From Ancylostoma caninum (taxonomy: Eukaryota; Nematoda; Chromadorea; Rhabditida; Ancylostomatidae): a DNA stretch of 64,000 bases. Shown in pieces: positions 48,696-60,489 of the stretch (position 1 is the stretch's first letter; each line of letters begins with the position of its first letter). The stretch spans positions 868,001 through 932,000 of the forward strand of contig JBAJFG010000248.1 in the NCBI GenBank assembly GCA_037903475.1. The letters are read 5' to 3'. The notes beneath the pieces are model-generated. The model was not told where the DNA came from. It was given only the letters and a program-made list of their open reading frames with translations, and ran no database searches. A program made the translations under genes and the position numbers.

Positions 48696-50091
48696 AGATT
48701 GTAGGGAAAGTTCTCGCGGTTTTTAAAAGTCTGCTTTTTCAAACGCTACGCTGTCTTGTAGTAACTTGTCTTTTGTGTATATAGGGAAGTGGGGTATGTG
48801 CAAGTCTATTGCTATCACTATCTGGCAAACTCCTGCACAACCCTTTACAGGAAGATGGAATTTTCAAAGCAGTAGATTTGCTACCTTTTAATATTTGACT
48901 TCAAATGTGGTGAATCACCAGCAACGTCCAGTCGTTGTATCAACGCTGTATTTGGAGAAAGTACAGGGTCCGAACGCACTGCACAGGATTGGTTCAGAAG
49001 CCTCCATGTTGGCGACTCCAACCTCTGTGTTTCCACATAATCGGAACGCACTTCAGGAGTCGACAGTGGCCGATTACAGCAGCTGGTGGATTCAAATCCA
49101 GGGCGAACTTTGTGTGAAAGGGCGTATTGGGGTGTTCATTTTTTCAGCATCACCGATTGCCTGCATCAGTTGGGTAGGGTACAAACGTTATCACAGTGAG
49201 TGTCAGTGAGTGATGGTGATCTGACCGAGGGCGAGCTCCAACGACGTGCAGAGGCGGCTATTGTGTTACTCTCGTATAGTTCGTTCCAGAAACGACGATA
49301 ATTGGCTATTTATGCCCATGACCTGCATTTCTCGCTTGCCTCTCCGAATACGGCACTATTTCTCGCATTTTCTATTTCTCTGGTATATTCACAACTATGT
49401 TCCCTGGTGAAACACACTATACAGCAGCATAAGGAACTAGCCTGAGTCCACCTTTACAGAGGATGAGAAGTGGGATCTGCACGTCAACCTCAAGCGACAC
49501 TGGCACTGCGTTGACAAGGATGAGCAGCCTGAGCCGCAGTCGAAGCCAAGCCGTCACTGGATGAAGGTCATGGCTTGTGTTTAATGTGACAGCGAAGACA
49601 TCATCCACTACGAGTTAGTTTCACGTGACACTGCCGTCGCAGCGGACATACCGTCTACTGAACAGATTGGCTGCAAAAATCGCAGAGAAGGTTCCGAATC
49701 ACGGCACGATCCGACTCCTGCACTGCGATGCGTGTCACACATTGCAAGAGTGACCCGCCAGAAGCTACTGGATTTCGGATGGGAAGTGCTGCCTTTCCCA
49801 TGGGAGAGCCCTTAGCTTGCAACAACAGATTACCATCTTCTCCTGTCGCTCTCTGAAGCAATGCAAGCAAAAGCGTTCGATGTTGAAGATGACTTGGATC
49901 GCTGGTTGGTCAACTTTTTCAAGTCAATGCCAGACCAATTCTAAGCCGGGGACGTCGAGACGCTCTCCGAGAACTGGCGAGATATGATAGGACATGATGG
50001 TGATTTGCTCGTTTCTCATTGAGCTTTCCTGTTTTCAAAAAGTCAATTGAATATAAAGTTCCAGAAACCGCGAGAACTTTCCCTACAATCT
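48696..50091 (+). pseudogene. Decayed mariner transposon with inactivated transposase
   Basis: A perfect inverted terminal repeat (agattgtagggaaagttctc then gcggttt) bounds 1396 bp, close to full mariner length. The plus strand shows mariner transposase pieces in changing frames. These are an HTH-like piece (INAVFGES, ERTAQDWFRSL) at about 48935-49010, EDIIHYELVSRDT at about 49590, and ARVTRQKLLDFGWEVLPFP at about 49745-49800. An in-frame stop follows within the region matching the third catalytic Asp (TTDYHLL), and a C-terminus is visible to about 49940. Several frameshifts and stops show it cannot encode an active enzyme. It starts about 13 bp after the short mariner-like element. Confidence 0.88.
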
Positions 50092-53000
50092 CACATTTTT
50101 TCAAGAAGGCAACAGCAGTAAGAAGACGTAAGAAGACGTAGTCATAGTAAGAAAACGCACTTATGAATGAACTGTTCAGATTTTTTCCGAGAAATTTCGA
50201 AGCCCTCTGAGAGCAACTCACTGAGTAGGAAAATCTGTTGGAGAAAAATCTGGAAGATCTTACAGCAAAAAAGCAAAACCTAAACCGTTCGGAGCAATCA
50301 CTGCTACTCTTACTTTGAGCAGTGCGTAAAAATTTTGCGAGAATGAAGTCCTCGTTCTACCCTCGCAACGATCAAATGTGAGAACACAGCAGAACAATAA
50401 CGAATCTCTAACTCATAAGGTGTTGGCATTATTATGAGAGTGCATTCACGGAAAGCACAAAGAACAGTCTAATAACGCGTTGGAAAAAACTAATAAATGT
50501 AGTTGTATTGTAGAGAAAGAGATGTTTTCGCCCATAGAAGAGAGCACTTCCGTAGGAACGCGAAGGACATGAGTACAATACTAGCAACAATAGCAAAAAA
50601 AGAACTTGAGACAAAGCATAAGTTTGCAGCTTCTCATTATCAGAAAGCCTTTTTTCAGTACGAATTAGGGTTCATGCAACATTATGTCTCGTAAGAATGA
50701 TGTCACATGTGGATTTACGGAAAGATTACACTTGTTTTGCAAAAAGGATGCATACATTGAAATCATGTTTACTACATGGAGTGTAGGTGACCTTTCGATA
50801 AGCTACATGTGAAGTTGCGAAAGTTATGTGCATACGACATTAATCCTGGTTGGATATTTGCTTTGTAAATGAGCATGTCAAGCTCCATCATCCCGCCCAC
50901 TTTTCGCCTGTGAATGGGAAAAATCGACGCTTCGCCCCCCACCCCCCTGATGGGCTCCGCGCCACACCCTCCGCCAATCTTACATGGCAAATGTAGCAGA
51001 ACCCGCACTACAAATGCGTGCTGGAGAGCAAGTGGTTTGTGTTGTCTCTCTCAATTTTTCATTGAAAAAATGGATCGTTCAGGAGGTCAAGATAGCTGCT
51101 GGGGTCTGGGAAAGGTAGAACGAACGTATTTAATTCATGGGATTTTTTGGCCTATGATTCGGGTTCCTTCTCCAGAAACAACTGGACTAATCCCTCTTTT
51201 AACCACAGTCCTCCGGCAAAATGTCTCTGCAGCTTACATAGCACCACCACGTAGTTTAAAAAGGAAACATTCAACGTTACCATCCTAAAATATCCTCTCA
51301 TTATTTGCATACGGTTTCAACCTAAGGGGCTGCTCCAAGAAACGAAGGGGAGGAGGAAGGAAGGAGCTTGGCAGCAGGATCCAAGGAGGAGTGAGGGAGA
51401 ATTATGCTTTGGTCCTGTGAACACCAGTGGCCCGAAAATGGATCGCCGAATTTTTGAGATTACTTCATGAAATGGATAAAAATTTTTCGTAAGCTTATAT
51501 TCTAAAAAATTTGGATGGAAATTAGAATCCTCTTTTCTTTTCCTTCGCTTCACAGCGACCTTACTCTATTAATGCACGCTTCCATCCCACACTTGGAGCT
51601 CATCTCTGGTTTCCTCAGCAAGCCAAATTCGGCTCCCAAGAACTATTCTTAATAAATATTTTGCATAAAATGTCATCTCTAGCTGAAACTATTCTCACAG
51701 ATAAAATTTCAGTAAATAATTGGTTTGAATCAATTTAGAGGAAGATTTTCATGGGAAGAATCGCAAAGATCAGACGTTGCTATGCTTGCAAGCTGAAAGG
51801 CGCTTGTAGAAATTTTTTGATAGGGAAGGAGTTCTTGAATAAAACCAGGGCCCTAGTAAACCCCCCTAAACTTCAGATGAACTCAAATGAAATGTCAACT
51901 CTGAGTTTGGCTAGGTCACTTCAACGTCCACTCACTTCATACGTACCAGAATAATAAGCTGAACTCAGAGTTGGCAGCGATATCATGGGAGTTCAGTGGA
52001 AAACTCAAATAGGTGTTGAGCAAGAGGTCAACTCTGCGTAGAATGGTCAGAAAATCGAAGAAATAGCGTTATCATCACAGGAGAGGCCGATAAACACCTC
52101 CCGAGCTACTTAGGCTTAACTATCAGTTGACGTGCATGATGTCCGATTAACGTGAAATACTTCATGTAAATGGTTCAATTTTTTTCAAACTGACGTGTTT
52201 CGAACTGATAACGCCTGACGCTGGTATATAAAAGATGAATGGAGAGTTCGTTCCGGTCAGATACGAATGAGACGAACCGAACACGGACAAGGTGTGGTAC
52301 CAACAGAGTCGTTCGCACGGCATTTCACCCGCTATTGGGTCGAGGTGTATTGCGCATGGATTTCTGCGAAATTTTCACTTTCCCACCACCGGACACTGAC
52401 ACGGTCTTTCAGCGACGGCGCCCAGTAGTGGGAAGAGAAGAAATATCTCGAAATTTGGAAATCCAATCAATCAATAGTCGATTCAAAGTGGTTTCATTAG
52501 GAAAACTCGTCCTAGCGCTAAATTCGGCATTGAGAGGTCGGATGAAGGATTACTACGGGCCCAGGTCTAGAGCAACCTTGCAGCCACAACGTCAAATAAG
52601 GGAGGCTTACCCAGAAACAAAATTCAAGCTTGAAATATGAGCGGTTCAGTAAACAGAAATTAGTTGCAAACTTCTTTTTCACACAAAAAATATTGTTGAA
52701 TGTGGCGATTCAACCCTAAACGAGCATAGAACCCAGAGTAACCTTGGATGGCGTGATCTGGTTAAAAGAAAGATAGTATACGCTAAGAACAAGATTAAAG
52801 AACAAAATCAAAAGCGATAATGGCACAAGACATAGATTTGTATGCACTTGAGAAAAGAGGAACCGACCACTGGAAGGGAAATCGAAGAAAAGTGGTAGAT
52901 GATGGAGAGGGGAAATATTGAGCGCGGGCGGCCCTATGTCTAGTCGGAATACTTTTTTTATAAGATTAGTCGGCAAAATGAGGCGTACTTGGATCTTATA

Positions 53001-54924
53001 CTTGTACTAAACTATAGTTTTACAAAATCCTAGCTATAGAAAATCGGACAAAAAGCTCATTTCTGTAGCTTCTGAAAGTATAGGATGAAAGGAGCATGAG
53101 ATGACAAACTGCTGACAGAAACACTTCGAGAAACTGCTGCAGCCGAGCGCTCGTATCAGAAGTGCACTAGAATTAAATGTGAGCAGTGCTAAGCAGCTCC
53201 AACGCCTTACAAAGACACATTAGCGTAATTGATACATAGCGGACGTAATTACGCCTAGAACTCGTCCACACCACATCGGCTGAGAAGAACAAAGGAATGG
53301 GGATGGCTCGGCAAGAAGACGACGAGGCAGGAAATGCAGATGAGCTCAGCTCAGCTCACGTGGCCGACTGCACTAATGTGGGCGTGGCCATCTCGTGAGA
53401 CTACGAATGTCCAAGTGCGACACCACAACTCCGCCAAACGGCAAGCCACGCCCACAGGGGGTGGTTTCCTGGAGTGGTGAAATGCGTCTGCAAATGTCAT
53501 CCATATGTGTGTCTAGGCTGGCCGTACACTGCAGAAAAAGCGGCGCCGCGCCGGTCCCCGTTTGTCACCTACACAGCCGAGACAGCGCTGCTCGACGAGC
53601 AGCTCGTCCAATTATTTTTACGATCGCTCATTTCGCGCCAGATTTTATGCGCACAGGCTCAGGCTATAGTGATTTATAAGCTGTGTAGCTGGTTGGCGTT
53701 CTGCGCGTGAAAGGCATTTTCGGGGATTTTGAATCTACATGCACCACTGATATTACCCATGGTAAACGATTTAACGTAAGCAGATTTACCCTTTATCTGG
53801 CACTCATCAACATGTTTACCCATGCTTGACGTCGTCTATAATCAGCTGCTATCTATGGGTATAAAATTACCTGTCATTCTACTAACCGGGCCCTGGGTGA
53901 ACAAAGACAGTTCCCTAGGAAAATAACCTTAAAAACAGATTTCTATTTCATCGTCGTACCTCTCTATAGTGCCTAGTAAGGTATAAGTTGACCTAACCTG
54001 GAAGAAGACATCAGAGATAACTTACAAGAAGAACGTATAAAATCAAATTCAGAGCTGTTCAATAATTTTCGCATCACGAAATCCCGCCCATGCGGTCTGC
54101 CGCGCTGCACCACCCACGATGCGCGATTGACGAGCTAGGATATGTGGTTGTCGGGCGTGCCTGTGCTTATATGATCTGAACACTCCGGAATAGGAACAAA
54201 GACAAAGACAGTGGAAAATATAAACAAAACATCGATACCAACGACACCCGACAACCCCATGGCTAGCTGGTGTTCCGCTCCGCGTAAGTGATGCGGTGCG
54301 GTGGACCAGATGGGCGTATTCTGTGATGTGAAACTGATTGGCCGGCACTGCAGCCTTGAGCGAGAAGGGACCAAATTTTGGAAGTGGAGAAAAATTGATG
54401 TTTGATGTCCATTTCTAGACGCGCTTTACAGTTTCAACTACACAACAAGTCTGATTAGAGTGGGACCGTCGCGTTGCCTCTGAATATAGAAATTTTATGC
54501 TAAAAGTGTGTAGCTTTAAAATAAGGGCATTAGTCAACATCTTATTTTGAGAGCTCCTTATGGTAGGTAGCATCACTGATTTATATCGAATTTATTTTAA
54601 ATCTCACGTTGGAGTTGTGACAGCAGCAATTGAACTTCTCTCGTTCATTTGCTCAAGTGCTTAGAATTCTTCCTCTATTACTTACTCTTTTTTACTACTA
54701 CTGGTATCCATACACACTAGACATACGACAGGACAAGATGGAGTCGAAGGATTAGCAGAGCGGACTTCGCCATAAAATGGGATAAACGGTAATGAAGAAA
54801 TTTTTCCATTTTTTTCCTTTTCTATAAGGCATAGCGAGTATGAATAGGGTTGAGCTTCTCTCTGAAGACTTCCTCATTTCCTGCTTGTTTACAGCCGCCT
54901 GATGATTTACTTCGTTCAGTAGTT
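50092..54924. other. Gene-poor stretch with repeat relics
   Basis: Apart from the weak open frame at 52239-52640, nothing gene-like was recognised. 51330-51500 resembles the repeats near 2800 and 32410. 53380-53710 is a less AT-rich patch with two overlapping plus frames and no known motif. Confidence 0.45.
52239..52640 (+). CDS. Unrecognised 133-codon open frame behind a TATA-like box
   Basis: A tatataaaag sequence at 52225-52234 lies immediately upstream. The frame is basic and Arg-rich with no recognised motif, membrane segment or signal peptide. The TATA-like string is too close to the ATG for a conventional promoter. It is recorded as a weak candidate only. Confidence 0.15.
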   Translation: MESSFRSDTNETNRTRTRCGTNRVVRTAFHPLLGRGVLRMDFCEIFTFPPPDTDTVFQRRRPVVGREEISRNLEIQSINSRFKVVSLGKLVLALNSALRGRMKDYYGPRSRATLQPQRQIREAYPETKFKLEI

Positions 54925-54957
54925 AGTGCATGGGAAACCATATGTTTCCCATGCACT
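54925..54957. repeat. Perfect 14-bp hairpin
   Basis: agtgcatgggaaac and its exact inverse flank a five-base loop (catat). It is isolated, with no T-run after it and no nearby gene. Confidence 0.85.
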
Positions 54958-55840
54958 TGTTTCTGCTTGAGACTATAATACATAGCAGTGGCTGAACTAT
55001 AGTATGTTCCTACGCTTTCTATGGATAACTCGTATTTTCGAGTAAATTGTTGGATAGGATGTGTTCATTCATAAAGTTCTTTTGAAGCGATTTGACTGCG
55101 CCTTGAATACATGCGTCTTCCGTAGTACCAATTAGAGCTGTTTTCATGCGAGCTGTGCTTATGTTTTTGGCTATCCTGGAGCTTCGTGAATGAGGCTGAT
55201 TGATCATTGCAAATCCCAAAAGAATAAGCAAATATTCTTTTGTACGTACGGTTCATGCGTCTTTAATGGTATAATTAGTAATAATTTACCATAGCAGGAC
55301 GAATTTAGTTTATTCAATCTCAACCAGGTAATTCAATACCTACACAAGCATAAGCACGTCTGGAATTAGATAGACAGATAGATTTATTCATGCCATGCTC
55401 TATCACAATGTAACCTCTCACATGGAAGTCAAAGTGAGAAAAAAAAGCAAAATGGAGAGGTTTCAGAACGTTCAAATAGGCAGTAGGGTTACAGATTTCA
55501 AGAGCAAGGTGAGCCAAACAAATCTATTGAAACACAGCTGCTCCCACAGATAGAGCGGTTGTCGCAATACCCGAACAGCCTCTGAAATCTAACCAATTCT
55601 ATGAGTAGACCCAAGTACATATGACAAAATCGGAGCTCCTCATATGCAGCTACGTCACACCACCAACGTCCTTTTTGTCTCATGCTCTGCATGATTAAAA
55701 TAAGGTTAGATGATCAAGAGCAACACCTCTGGTAACCCTCCATGGTCCTCAAGCAAACCCAGGATATACAGATAGAAAACAGCAAGTGAAAATAAAGTAA
55801 ATGCTCATGTTCTTAGTTGTGGGATATAAAAAGTGCTTCA

Positions 55841-55992
55841 GGGCTGGGATTCATGAAACGATGACCAAGCAAACCAAGGATGGCTAGCGTGATTGGTTAT
55901 CGTAGCGACTACGTAGTGCAAAGAGACGCAGATGGCAAAATTTGGTTTGCTAGCTTGGGTTTGCTTGGTTATCGTTTCATGAATCCCAGCCC
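55841..55992. mobile_element. MITE copy 2, best preserved
   Basis: gggctgggattcatgaaacg at the left end is the inverse of the right end (cgtttcatgaatcccagccc), with one to two mismatches extending through the next 15 bp. It is 152 bp long with no coding capacity. Confidence 0.85.
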
Positions 55993-56460
55993 AGGCAACC
56001 TGTCAATACCTTTCCACTCAGGACAAGCAGTTACATTTAATCAGCTATGTGAAATAGGTTGACATTTGTTTTTGCAGAAGGTACTTCATTGCTCACTGCT
56101 TTCTTTATTCATTTACTCACTTATTCCTTTATCTACTTCTTTATTTACCTACCTCCTTCGCCAAAGCTATGCTGCCCACTCTAAAGGCGTGGATGTAGAA
56201 ACAAAGGTTGATAAATACGAACATCAACAGAACAGGATGGAAAGAAAATAACAAAGGAAATAGAAAGGTAAAAGGAAAACTGAGAACTATTCGATGTGTT
56301 TCCTGGAGATCACTAATCACTTATGACCTCGTCATCTTGGCTATTTGCCATATTCAGCAAGAAGTACACGACTAGTAAACGACTTCCGCCGGAAATCCCC
56401 GCCAAACGTGAACGGAGATGGATGCAATAAAAATAAGCTGACCACTGTTTCCTCCTCGGC

Positions 56461-56580
56461 AAGAGCTGTTAAGGACTTCAGATCACATCTCATGGTTAGG
56501 TCGGAGACGTATCTCAGAAGAACTGAGATACGTCTCCGACCTAACCATGAAAAGTAATCTGAAGTCCATTACAGCTCTTA
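56461..56580. repeat. Long hairpin with perfect 27-bp core
   Basis: catggttaggtcggagacgt plus atctcag (56491-56517) pairs perfectly with 56523-56549 around the loop aagaa. Outer arms (56461-56490 and 56550-56580) continue the pairing imperfectly with aagagctgtt..gacttcagat. Confidence 0.9.
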
Positions 56581-57199
56581 CCGAGCAAGAATCCGTTGAC
56601 ACTTGACCCTTTGACGGTGAGCCGGTGAACCGCGCTTTTTTTTGATAGGTACAATTTGAGAGATGATCAAGTCTGAATGATCTCAGCGATTTTCTTAGAT
56701 GGTAATGTGGTAACACTGTGAAGGCAGTGTATAAAAATCCATGTTGAATTTCTTATGGAAATTCCGGAGCAGAGAAAGAAACCAGGACACGAGAAAATGT
56801 GAAGCGTGAAAATGGCCCAGTTAAGAATTGAGCTAAGGACTGTATATTTCGGCAGTCACTGCCTAAAAAAGTTAGAAAAGCCTTTTGCTTCCCAAATTTT
56901 GGATTTTTTCATTAATAACGGAATTCGTACTCACTATATATCGTAACACTGTAAGGATACGGAGGGAGATTCAATCATGACTCTATCATTCTTTACTGTA
57001 CCTTATATGAACGTGTGTTGGCAGTGTCCACAAATTTTCCATGTTTCCGTCGTGAAGTACAATTATCAGGTGCAAGATTGCATTAATAATGCTGATTTTC
57101 GTCAGTGTTCCATAGTAAGGAAAGGCGTCCAATGTTCTGAAGTGACAGCAATGTAACGATGATAGACACACTTTATGTTACCCGTCCCAGTGCTTTTCC

Positions 57200-57340
57200 A
57201 TGGCTAGTTTTCATGGACCCATAACCAAGCGGAATCAGGATAGCAAACCACCTTCCACTTTCTGCGTACCATATACGATAACCATTCACACTAACCATCT
57301 AATTTTTTTGGTTTTTTTTTTCATAAATCCCATTCCAGAG
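57200..57340. mobile_element. MITE copy 3, diverged
   Basis: Contains ataaccaagc, atagcaaacca, gataaccattcacactaaccat and a ttcataaatcccattcc end, colinear with the other two copies. The ends are eroded and a T-run has expanded inside. Confidence 0.5.
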
Positions 57341-57854
57341 CACACGAGTCAGGGTAATGAGTCAGTGAACAAGGTGATAACTAACCGAATAAAAAAAGAA
57401 TTCAATTAAGCAGAGCACTAGGAAATCCGCGATATAATAAAGTAAGTAAAGCAGCAACAAGAATGAGTGCTAATGAAATTCATCAATGAATGAAGCAGCC
57501 GAAAAAACATAGGTAGTAAAATGACGATGTAATCAAAAAGTGCATGTTCACATTGCGGAAGCTGAGAAAAAGAAGGAAAGACGACTTGTTGAATGCTCCT
57601 TCATTTATGTAATCAACGTTTCTATTAATATATAATTTTGTATATGGGTATGTTCTTACGTTGCTGTAACGGTTTGCAGATTTATTTTTCAGGAAAGATC
57701 TACAGTTGCTCCCAGATGTAGTATAGCATCTAGATATGGCACTGGATTGTGGAACAAAAATAACCCTTCCTTGCTTTTGGTGTGAAAATGCGAACTTCAT
57801 CTGAGAATAGTGCAGGTTGGATGCGCATATGCCTTGTACCTGCGGGGAAAGGGT

Positions 57855-58022
57855 TGGGGCACCCAATGTATCAAGTCAGCTTCAGATACTCTCAGACTCC
57901 CCTGGTACCAATTTATCCACCCCAGAGGGGTTGAGGGCTCGATTGCTCTGCAGGACTGAAAGGCAAATGCGTGGGAAATCCCTGGAACAGGATTGAATAA
58001 GGGGCTGACCACTTTATTCTTT
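57855..58022. mobile_element. Rearranged relic of the SINE family
   Basis: 57855-57922 (ggcacccaatgtatcaagtc through tggtaccaatttatccac) is the inverted, diverged counterpart of 16795-16863 in the SINE. 57960-58020 (caaatgcgtgggaaatccct through gctgaccactttattcttt) resembles the SINE 3' part 16920-16985 in direct orientation. The two halves are therefore head-to-head. No A or B box is present. Confidence 0.6.
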
Positions 58023-58041
58023 GATGAATAGTAAGTAGTCA

Positions 58042-58919
58042 CTCAGGTGGAAAAATTCCAGTAGATTACGGGTGCTTTCGAGCAGATTTCGCTTATTTTT
58101 CGCCGAAATATTTCCCGATTTCGCCCGAAAATTACACGTAAATCTTCGAAAAATAAGCGAAATCCACTGGAATTTACCCGAATTCCGCCCGAAAAATAAG
58201 CGAACTCGAAAGTACGCGAAAATTGCTGCGACATCAACTGAAATTGCTGCGACATCAACTGATGCGACAAGTTCCAGCCAGGATCGGCTGTCACGCAGCG
58301 TTGCGCCGCTGTGGGCCCAAAGCAAAATTGCTGCACTCCGTCAAATCCTTCCGGGTGCAGGTGATATGATCGGCCACCATCGGCCACCTCTGAGTACGGT
58401 TCTCAAATGAGATCACTCATGCAGTACATCCAGTTCACGGGCTCCGTAGATTCCGCTGGTGAATATTTCTCATGTTAGCATGGTATAATTATATGCATCA
58501 TATAAATTTACAAAGCTTATTGGTAGTTATGATGAGTGAATTTTTTGGAATTTTTTGAGGCATAACCCATTTCGGACGGTGAAGAAGCAATGGCAATAAT
58601 TAGTGAAAAACGAATTTACCAGAGAAATAAACGAAAAATACACGAAATCTACTGGAATTTACACGAAGTGCAGTTTCCAGTAGATTTTGCTTATTTTACG
58701 TGTAAATTCCAGTGGAATCCACTGGAATTTACACGAAGTGCAGATTCCAGTAGATTTCGCTTATTTTACGTGTAAATTCCAGTGGAATCTACTGGAATCG
58801 AGAAAAATTGCGAAATTCCAGTGGATTACGCTTATTTTACGTGTATTTGTTTCGGAAATAAATTTTCGAAACAAATACACGTAAAATAAGCGTAATCTAC
58901 TGGAATTTTTCCACCTGAG
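58042..58919. mobile_element. Modular 878-bp element with perfect 29-bp terminal inverted repeats
   Basis: The ends ctcaggtggaaaaattccag then tagattacg are exact inverses (58042-58070 and 58891-58919). Both subterminal regions are built from many copies, in both orientations, of a module like ttccagtagatttcgcttat then ttt(a)cgtgtaaattcc. The rightmost 75 bp form a 31-bp perfect hairpin (58824-58854 with 58867-58897). The 58220-58560 core is unrelated to the modules. There is no transposase frame. Target-site duplication is not evident. Confidence 0.85.
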
Positions 58920-59636
58920 CAGTACATAATAAGCTGTTATAAAATCTTTGCCTTTTATGTAGAGTAATTCTAAAAATTTGAAAAATACGTAGTGCGTCCG
59001 ATCCGCCGGCCTATGGGTACACAATCCCCAAAAAGGGGCAGAATCGATCGCGAATGAAAATGGAACAAAGGCATGTGTGGATGTGCAGACAGTTAGAGTG
59101 TCATGTCGTGATGACGCCTGTGAGCGAGTCCATCTAACCGACTGTAAAAGCTGGGATCGACGTCTCCCTCGTTCCCAGCTTTTACACACCGGCCGAGAGG
59201 CTTGTGCGTTCCATTTATATTGGAGGTTTCTCAGCGTTACTTTACTGCCGTTAGAATATGTAGCAGGTAGTCCCATTAGTTTAAAGTTGCTTCATATCAC
59301 AGGTCCCACTCTGTGATGTATGGTTCCTTAGATAAAAAAAAACGATCACACAGAGATGTTTCATAAAGTCAACGTGAACGACAAGTGACCTAGATCCTTT
59401 CATTAAGCCGCCTTAGGGGAAAACGTGCGGTAGTGTACGCAATGTGTACAACCTAACCCCTTGCAAAAATAATCCTGACAATTGGAGAGAATGGTTCTGG
59501 ATCTGGCTTTTAATACTACTATTCGAGGCCGTGGTTTGATGTGACCCTCTAGAGCATCCACTCTTCTGGTGTCTTACGTGCATTGACGTACTTAAAGATC
59601 ACTTTTCTTATTTCTTACTAGCCCCTGGCTATTACA

Positions 59637-60477
59637 GGGTAACGCTTAAATATTGTACTACTATAGAAAGAGCACACAAAAAGTACAATAGCCCATTTGT
59701 CTCCTCAGCAACTGTTTAGGAAAACAAAGAACATTGATGTCGCTCGATGTCTTCTCCTTGAGCGCTAATCACAGTCCTCCGACGTCTGGGACATTTCATC
59801 ATTCTCGGCCATTCGTTATTTTGCTGGACTTCGCTTCGAGCTTTCCTTTGCGACATCGTCGGATATTGAATATTGGCCTGTTTCTTTAGACAGGCAACCT
59901 CTCCCAGTACAGCATAAATCGAGAACGTTCCAATTAGGCCGACCACTCGAAAGCAAAGATGAAGCCGAGCACATTGGCATGGCCCCTGTCATGAGAGATT
60001 TTCCATTTTTATGGCGGTGCGCTCCATTCAGTCAAAGACTCCAGTAACCGTATCCATAGGGATTGATAGCCCGTGGAATCACCTAACTGCTCATTATACC
60101 ATGTACAAGATCTCAAAGATTTGCGATCATTCAAACGAAAATAGGAGAAATTCTACATTTCAACGAAAATTGCAGCATATTCCGAATGAGGGTTGCGGGA
60201 GACAATCCTATTAGGTGCTTCAGAATCTTCGCAACATCCTTTATGTACCCTATAATTCCGAATATTAAGATTGCAGAACTGGTCAGTCGTAGGCAGCCCT
60301 TTGTCGATGAGGGCCGGCGTTGCGTTCGGCCTACAGTGGAGCGCCTTGAGCGTTCACAGGCTGTGATCTGCACCATAGGAGGGAAAAGAGGGAAGTTTTC
60401 TGAAGAGGCCCCGTGGAAGAGTGGTTTCCATACGTTTTAAGTACATTTTTCATTGTGGGCCAATAAATATGCGCCAC
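59637..60477. pseudogene. Degenerate Tc1/mariner-superfamily relic
   Basis: The termini ttacagggtaacgcttaaat and the inverse of the right end, atacagggtggcgcatattt, form an imperfect inverted repeat of the cagggtg type. The length of about 840 bp is shorter than an intact element. A minus frame near 59720-59850 ends CPRRRRTVISAQGEDIE, loosely like the C-terminus of such transposases. Other frames are broken. Confidence 0.55.
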
Positions 60478-60489
60478 CCTGTATTATAT

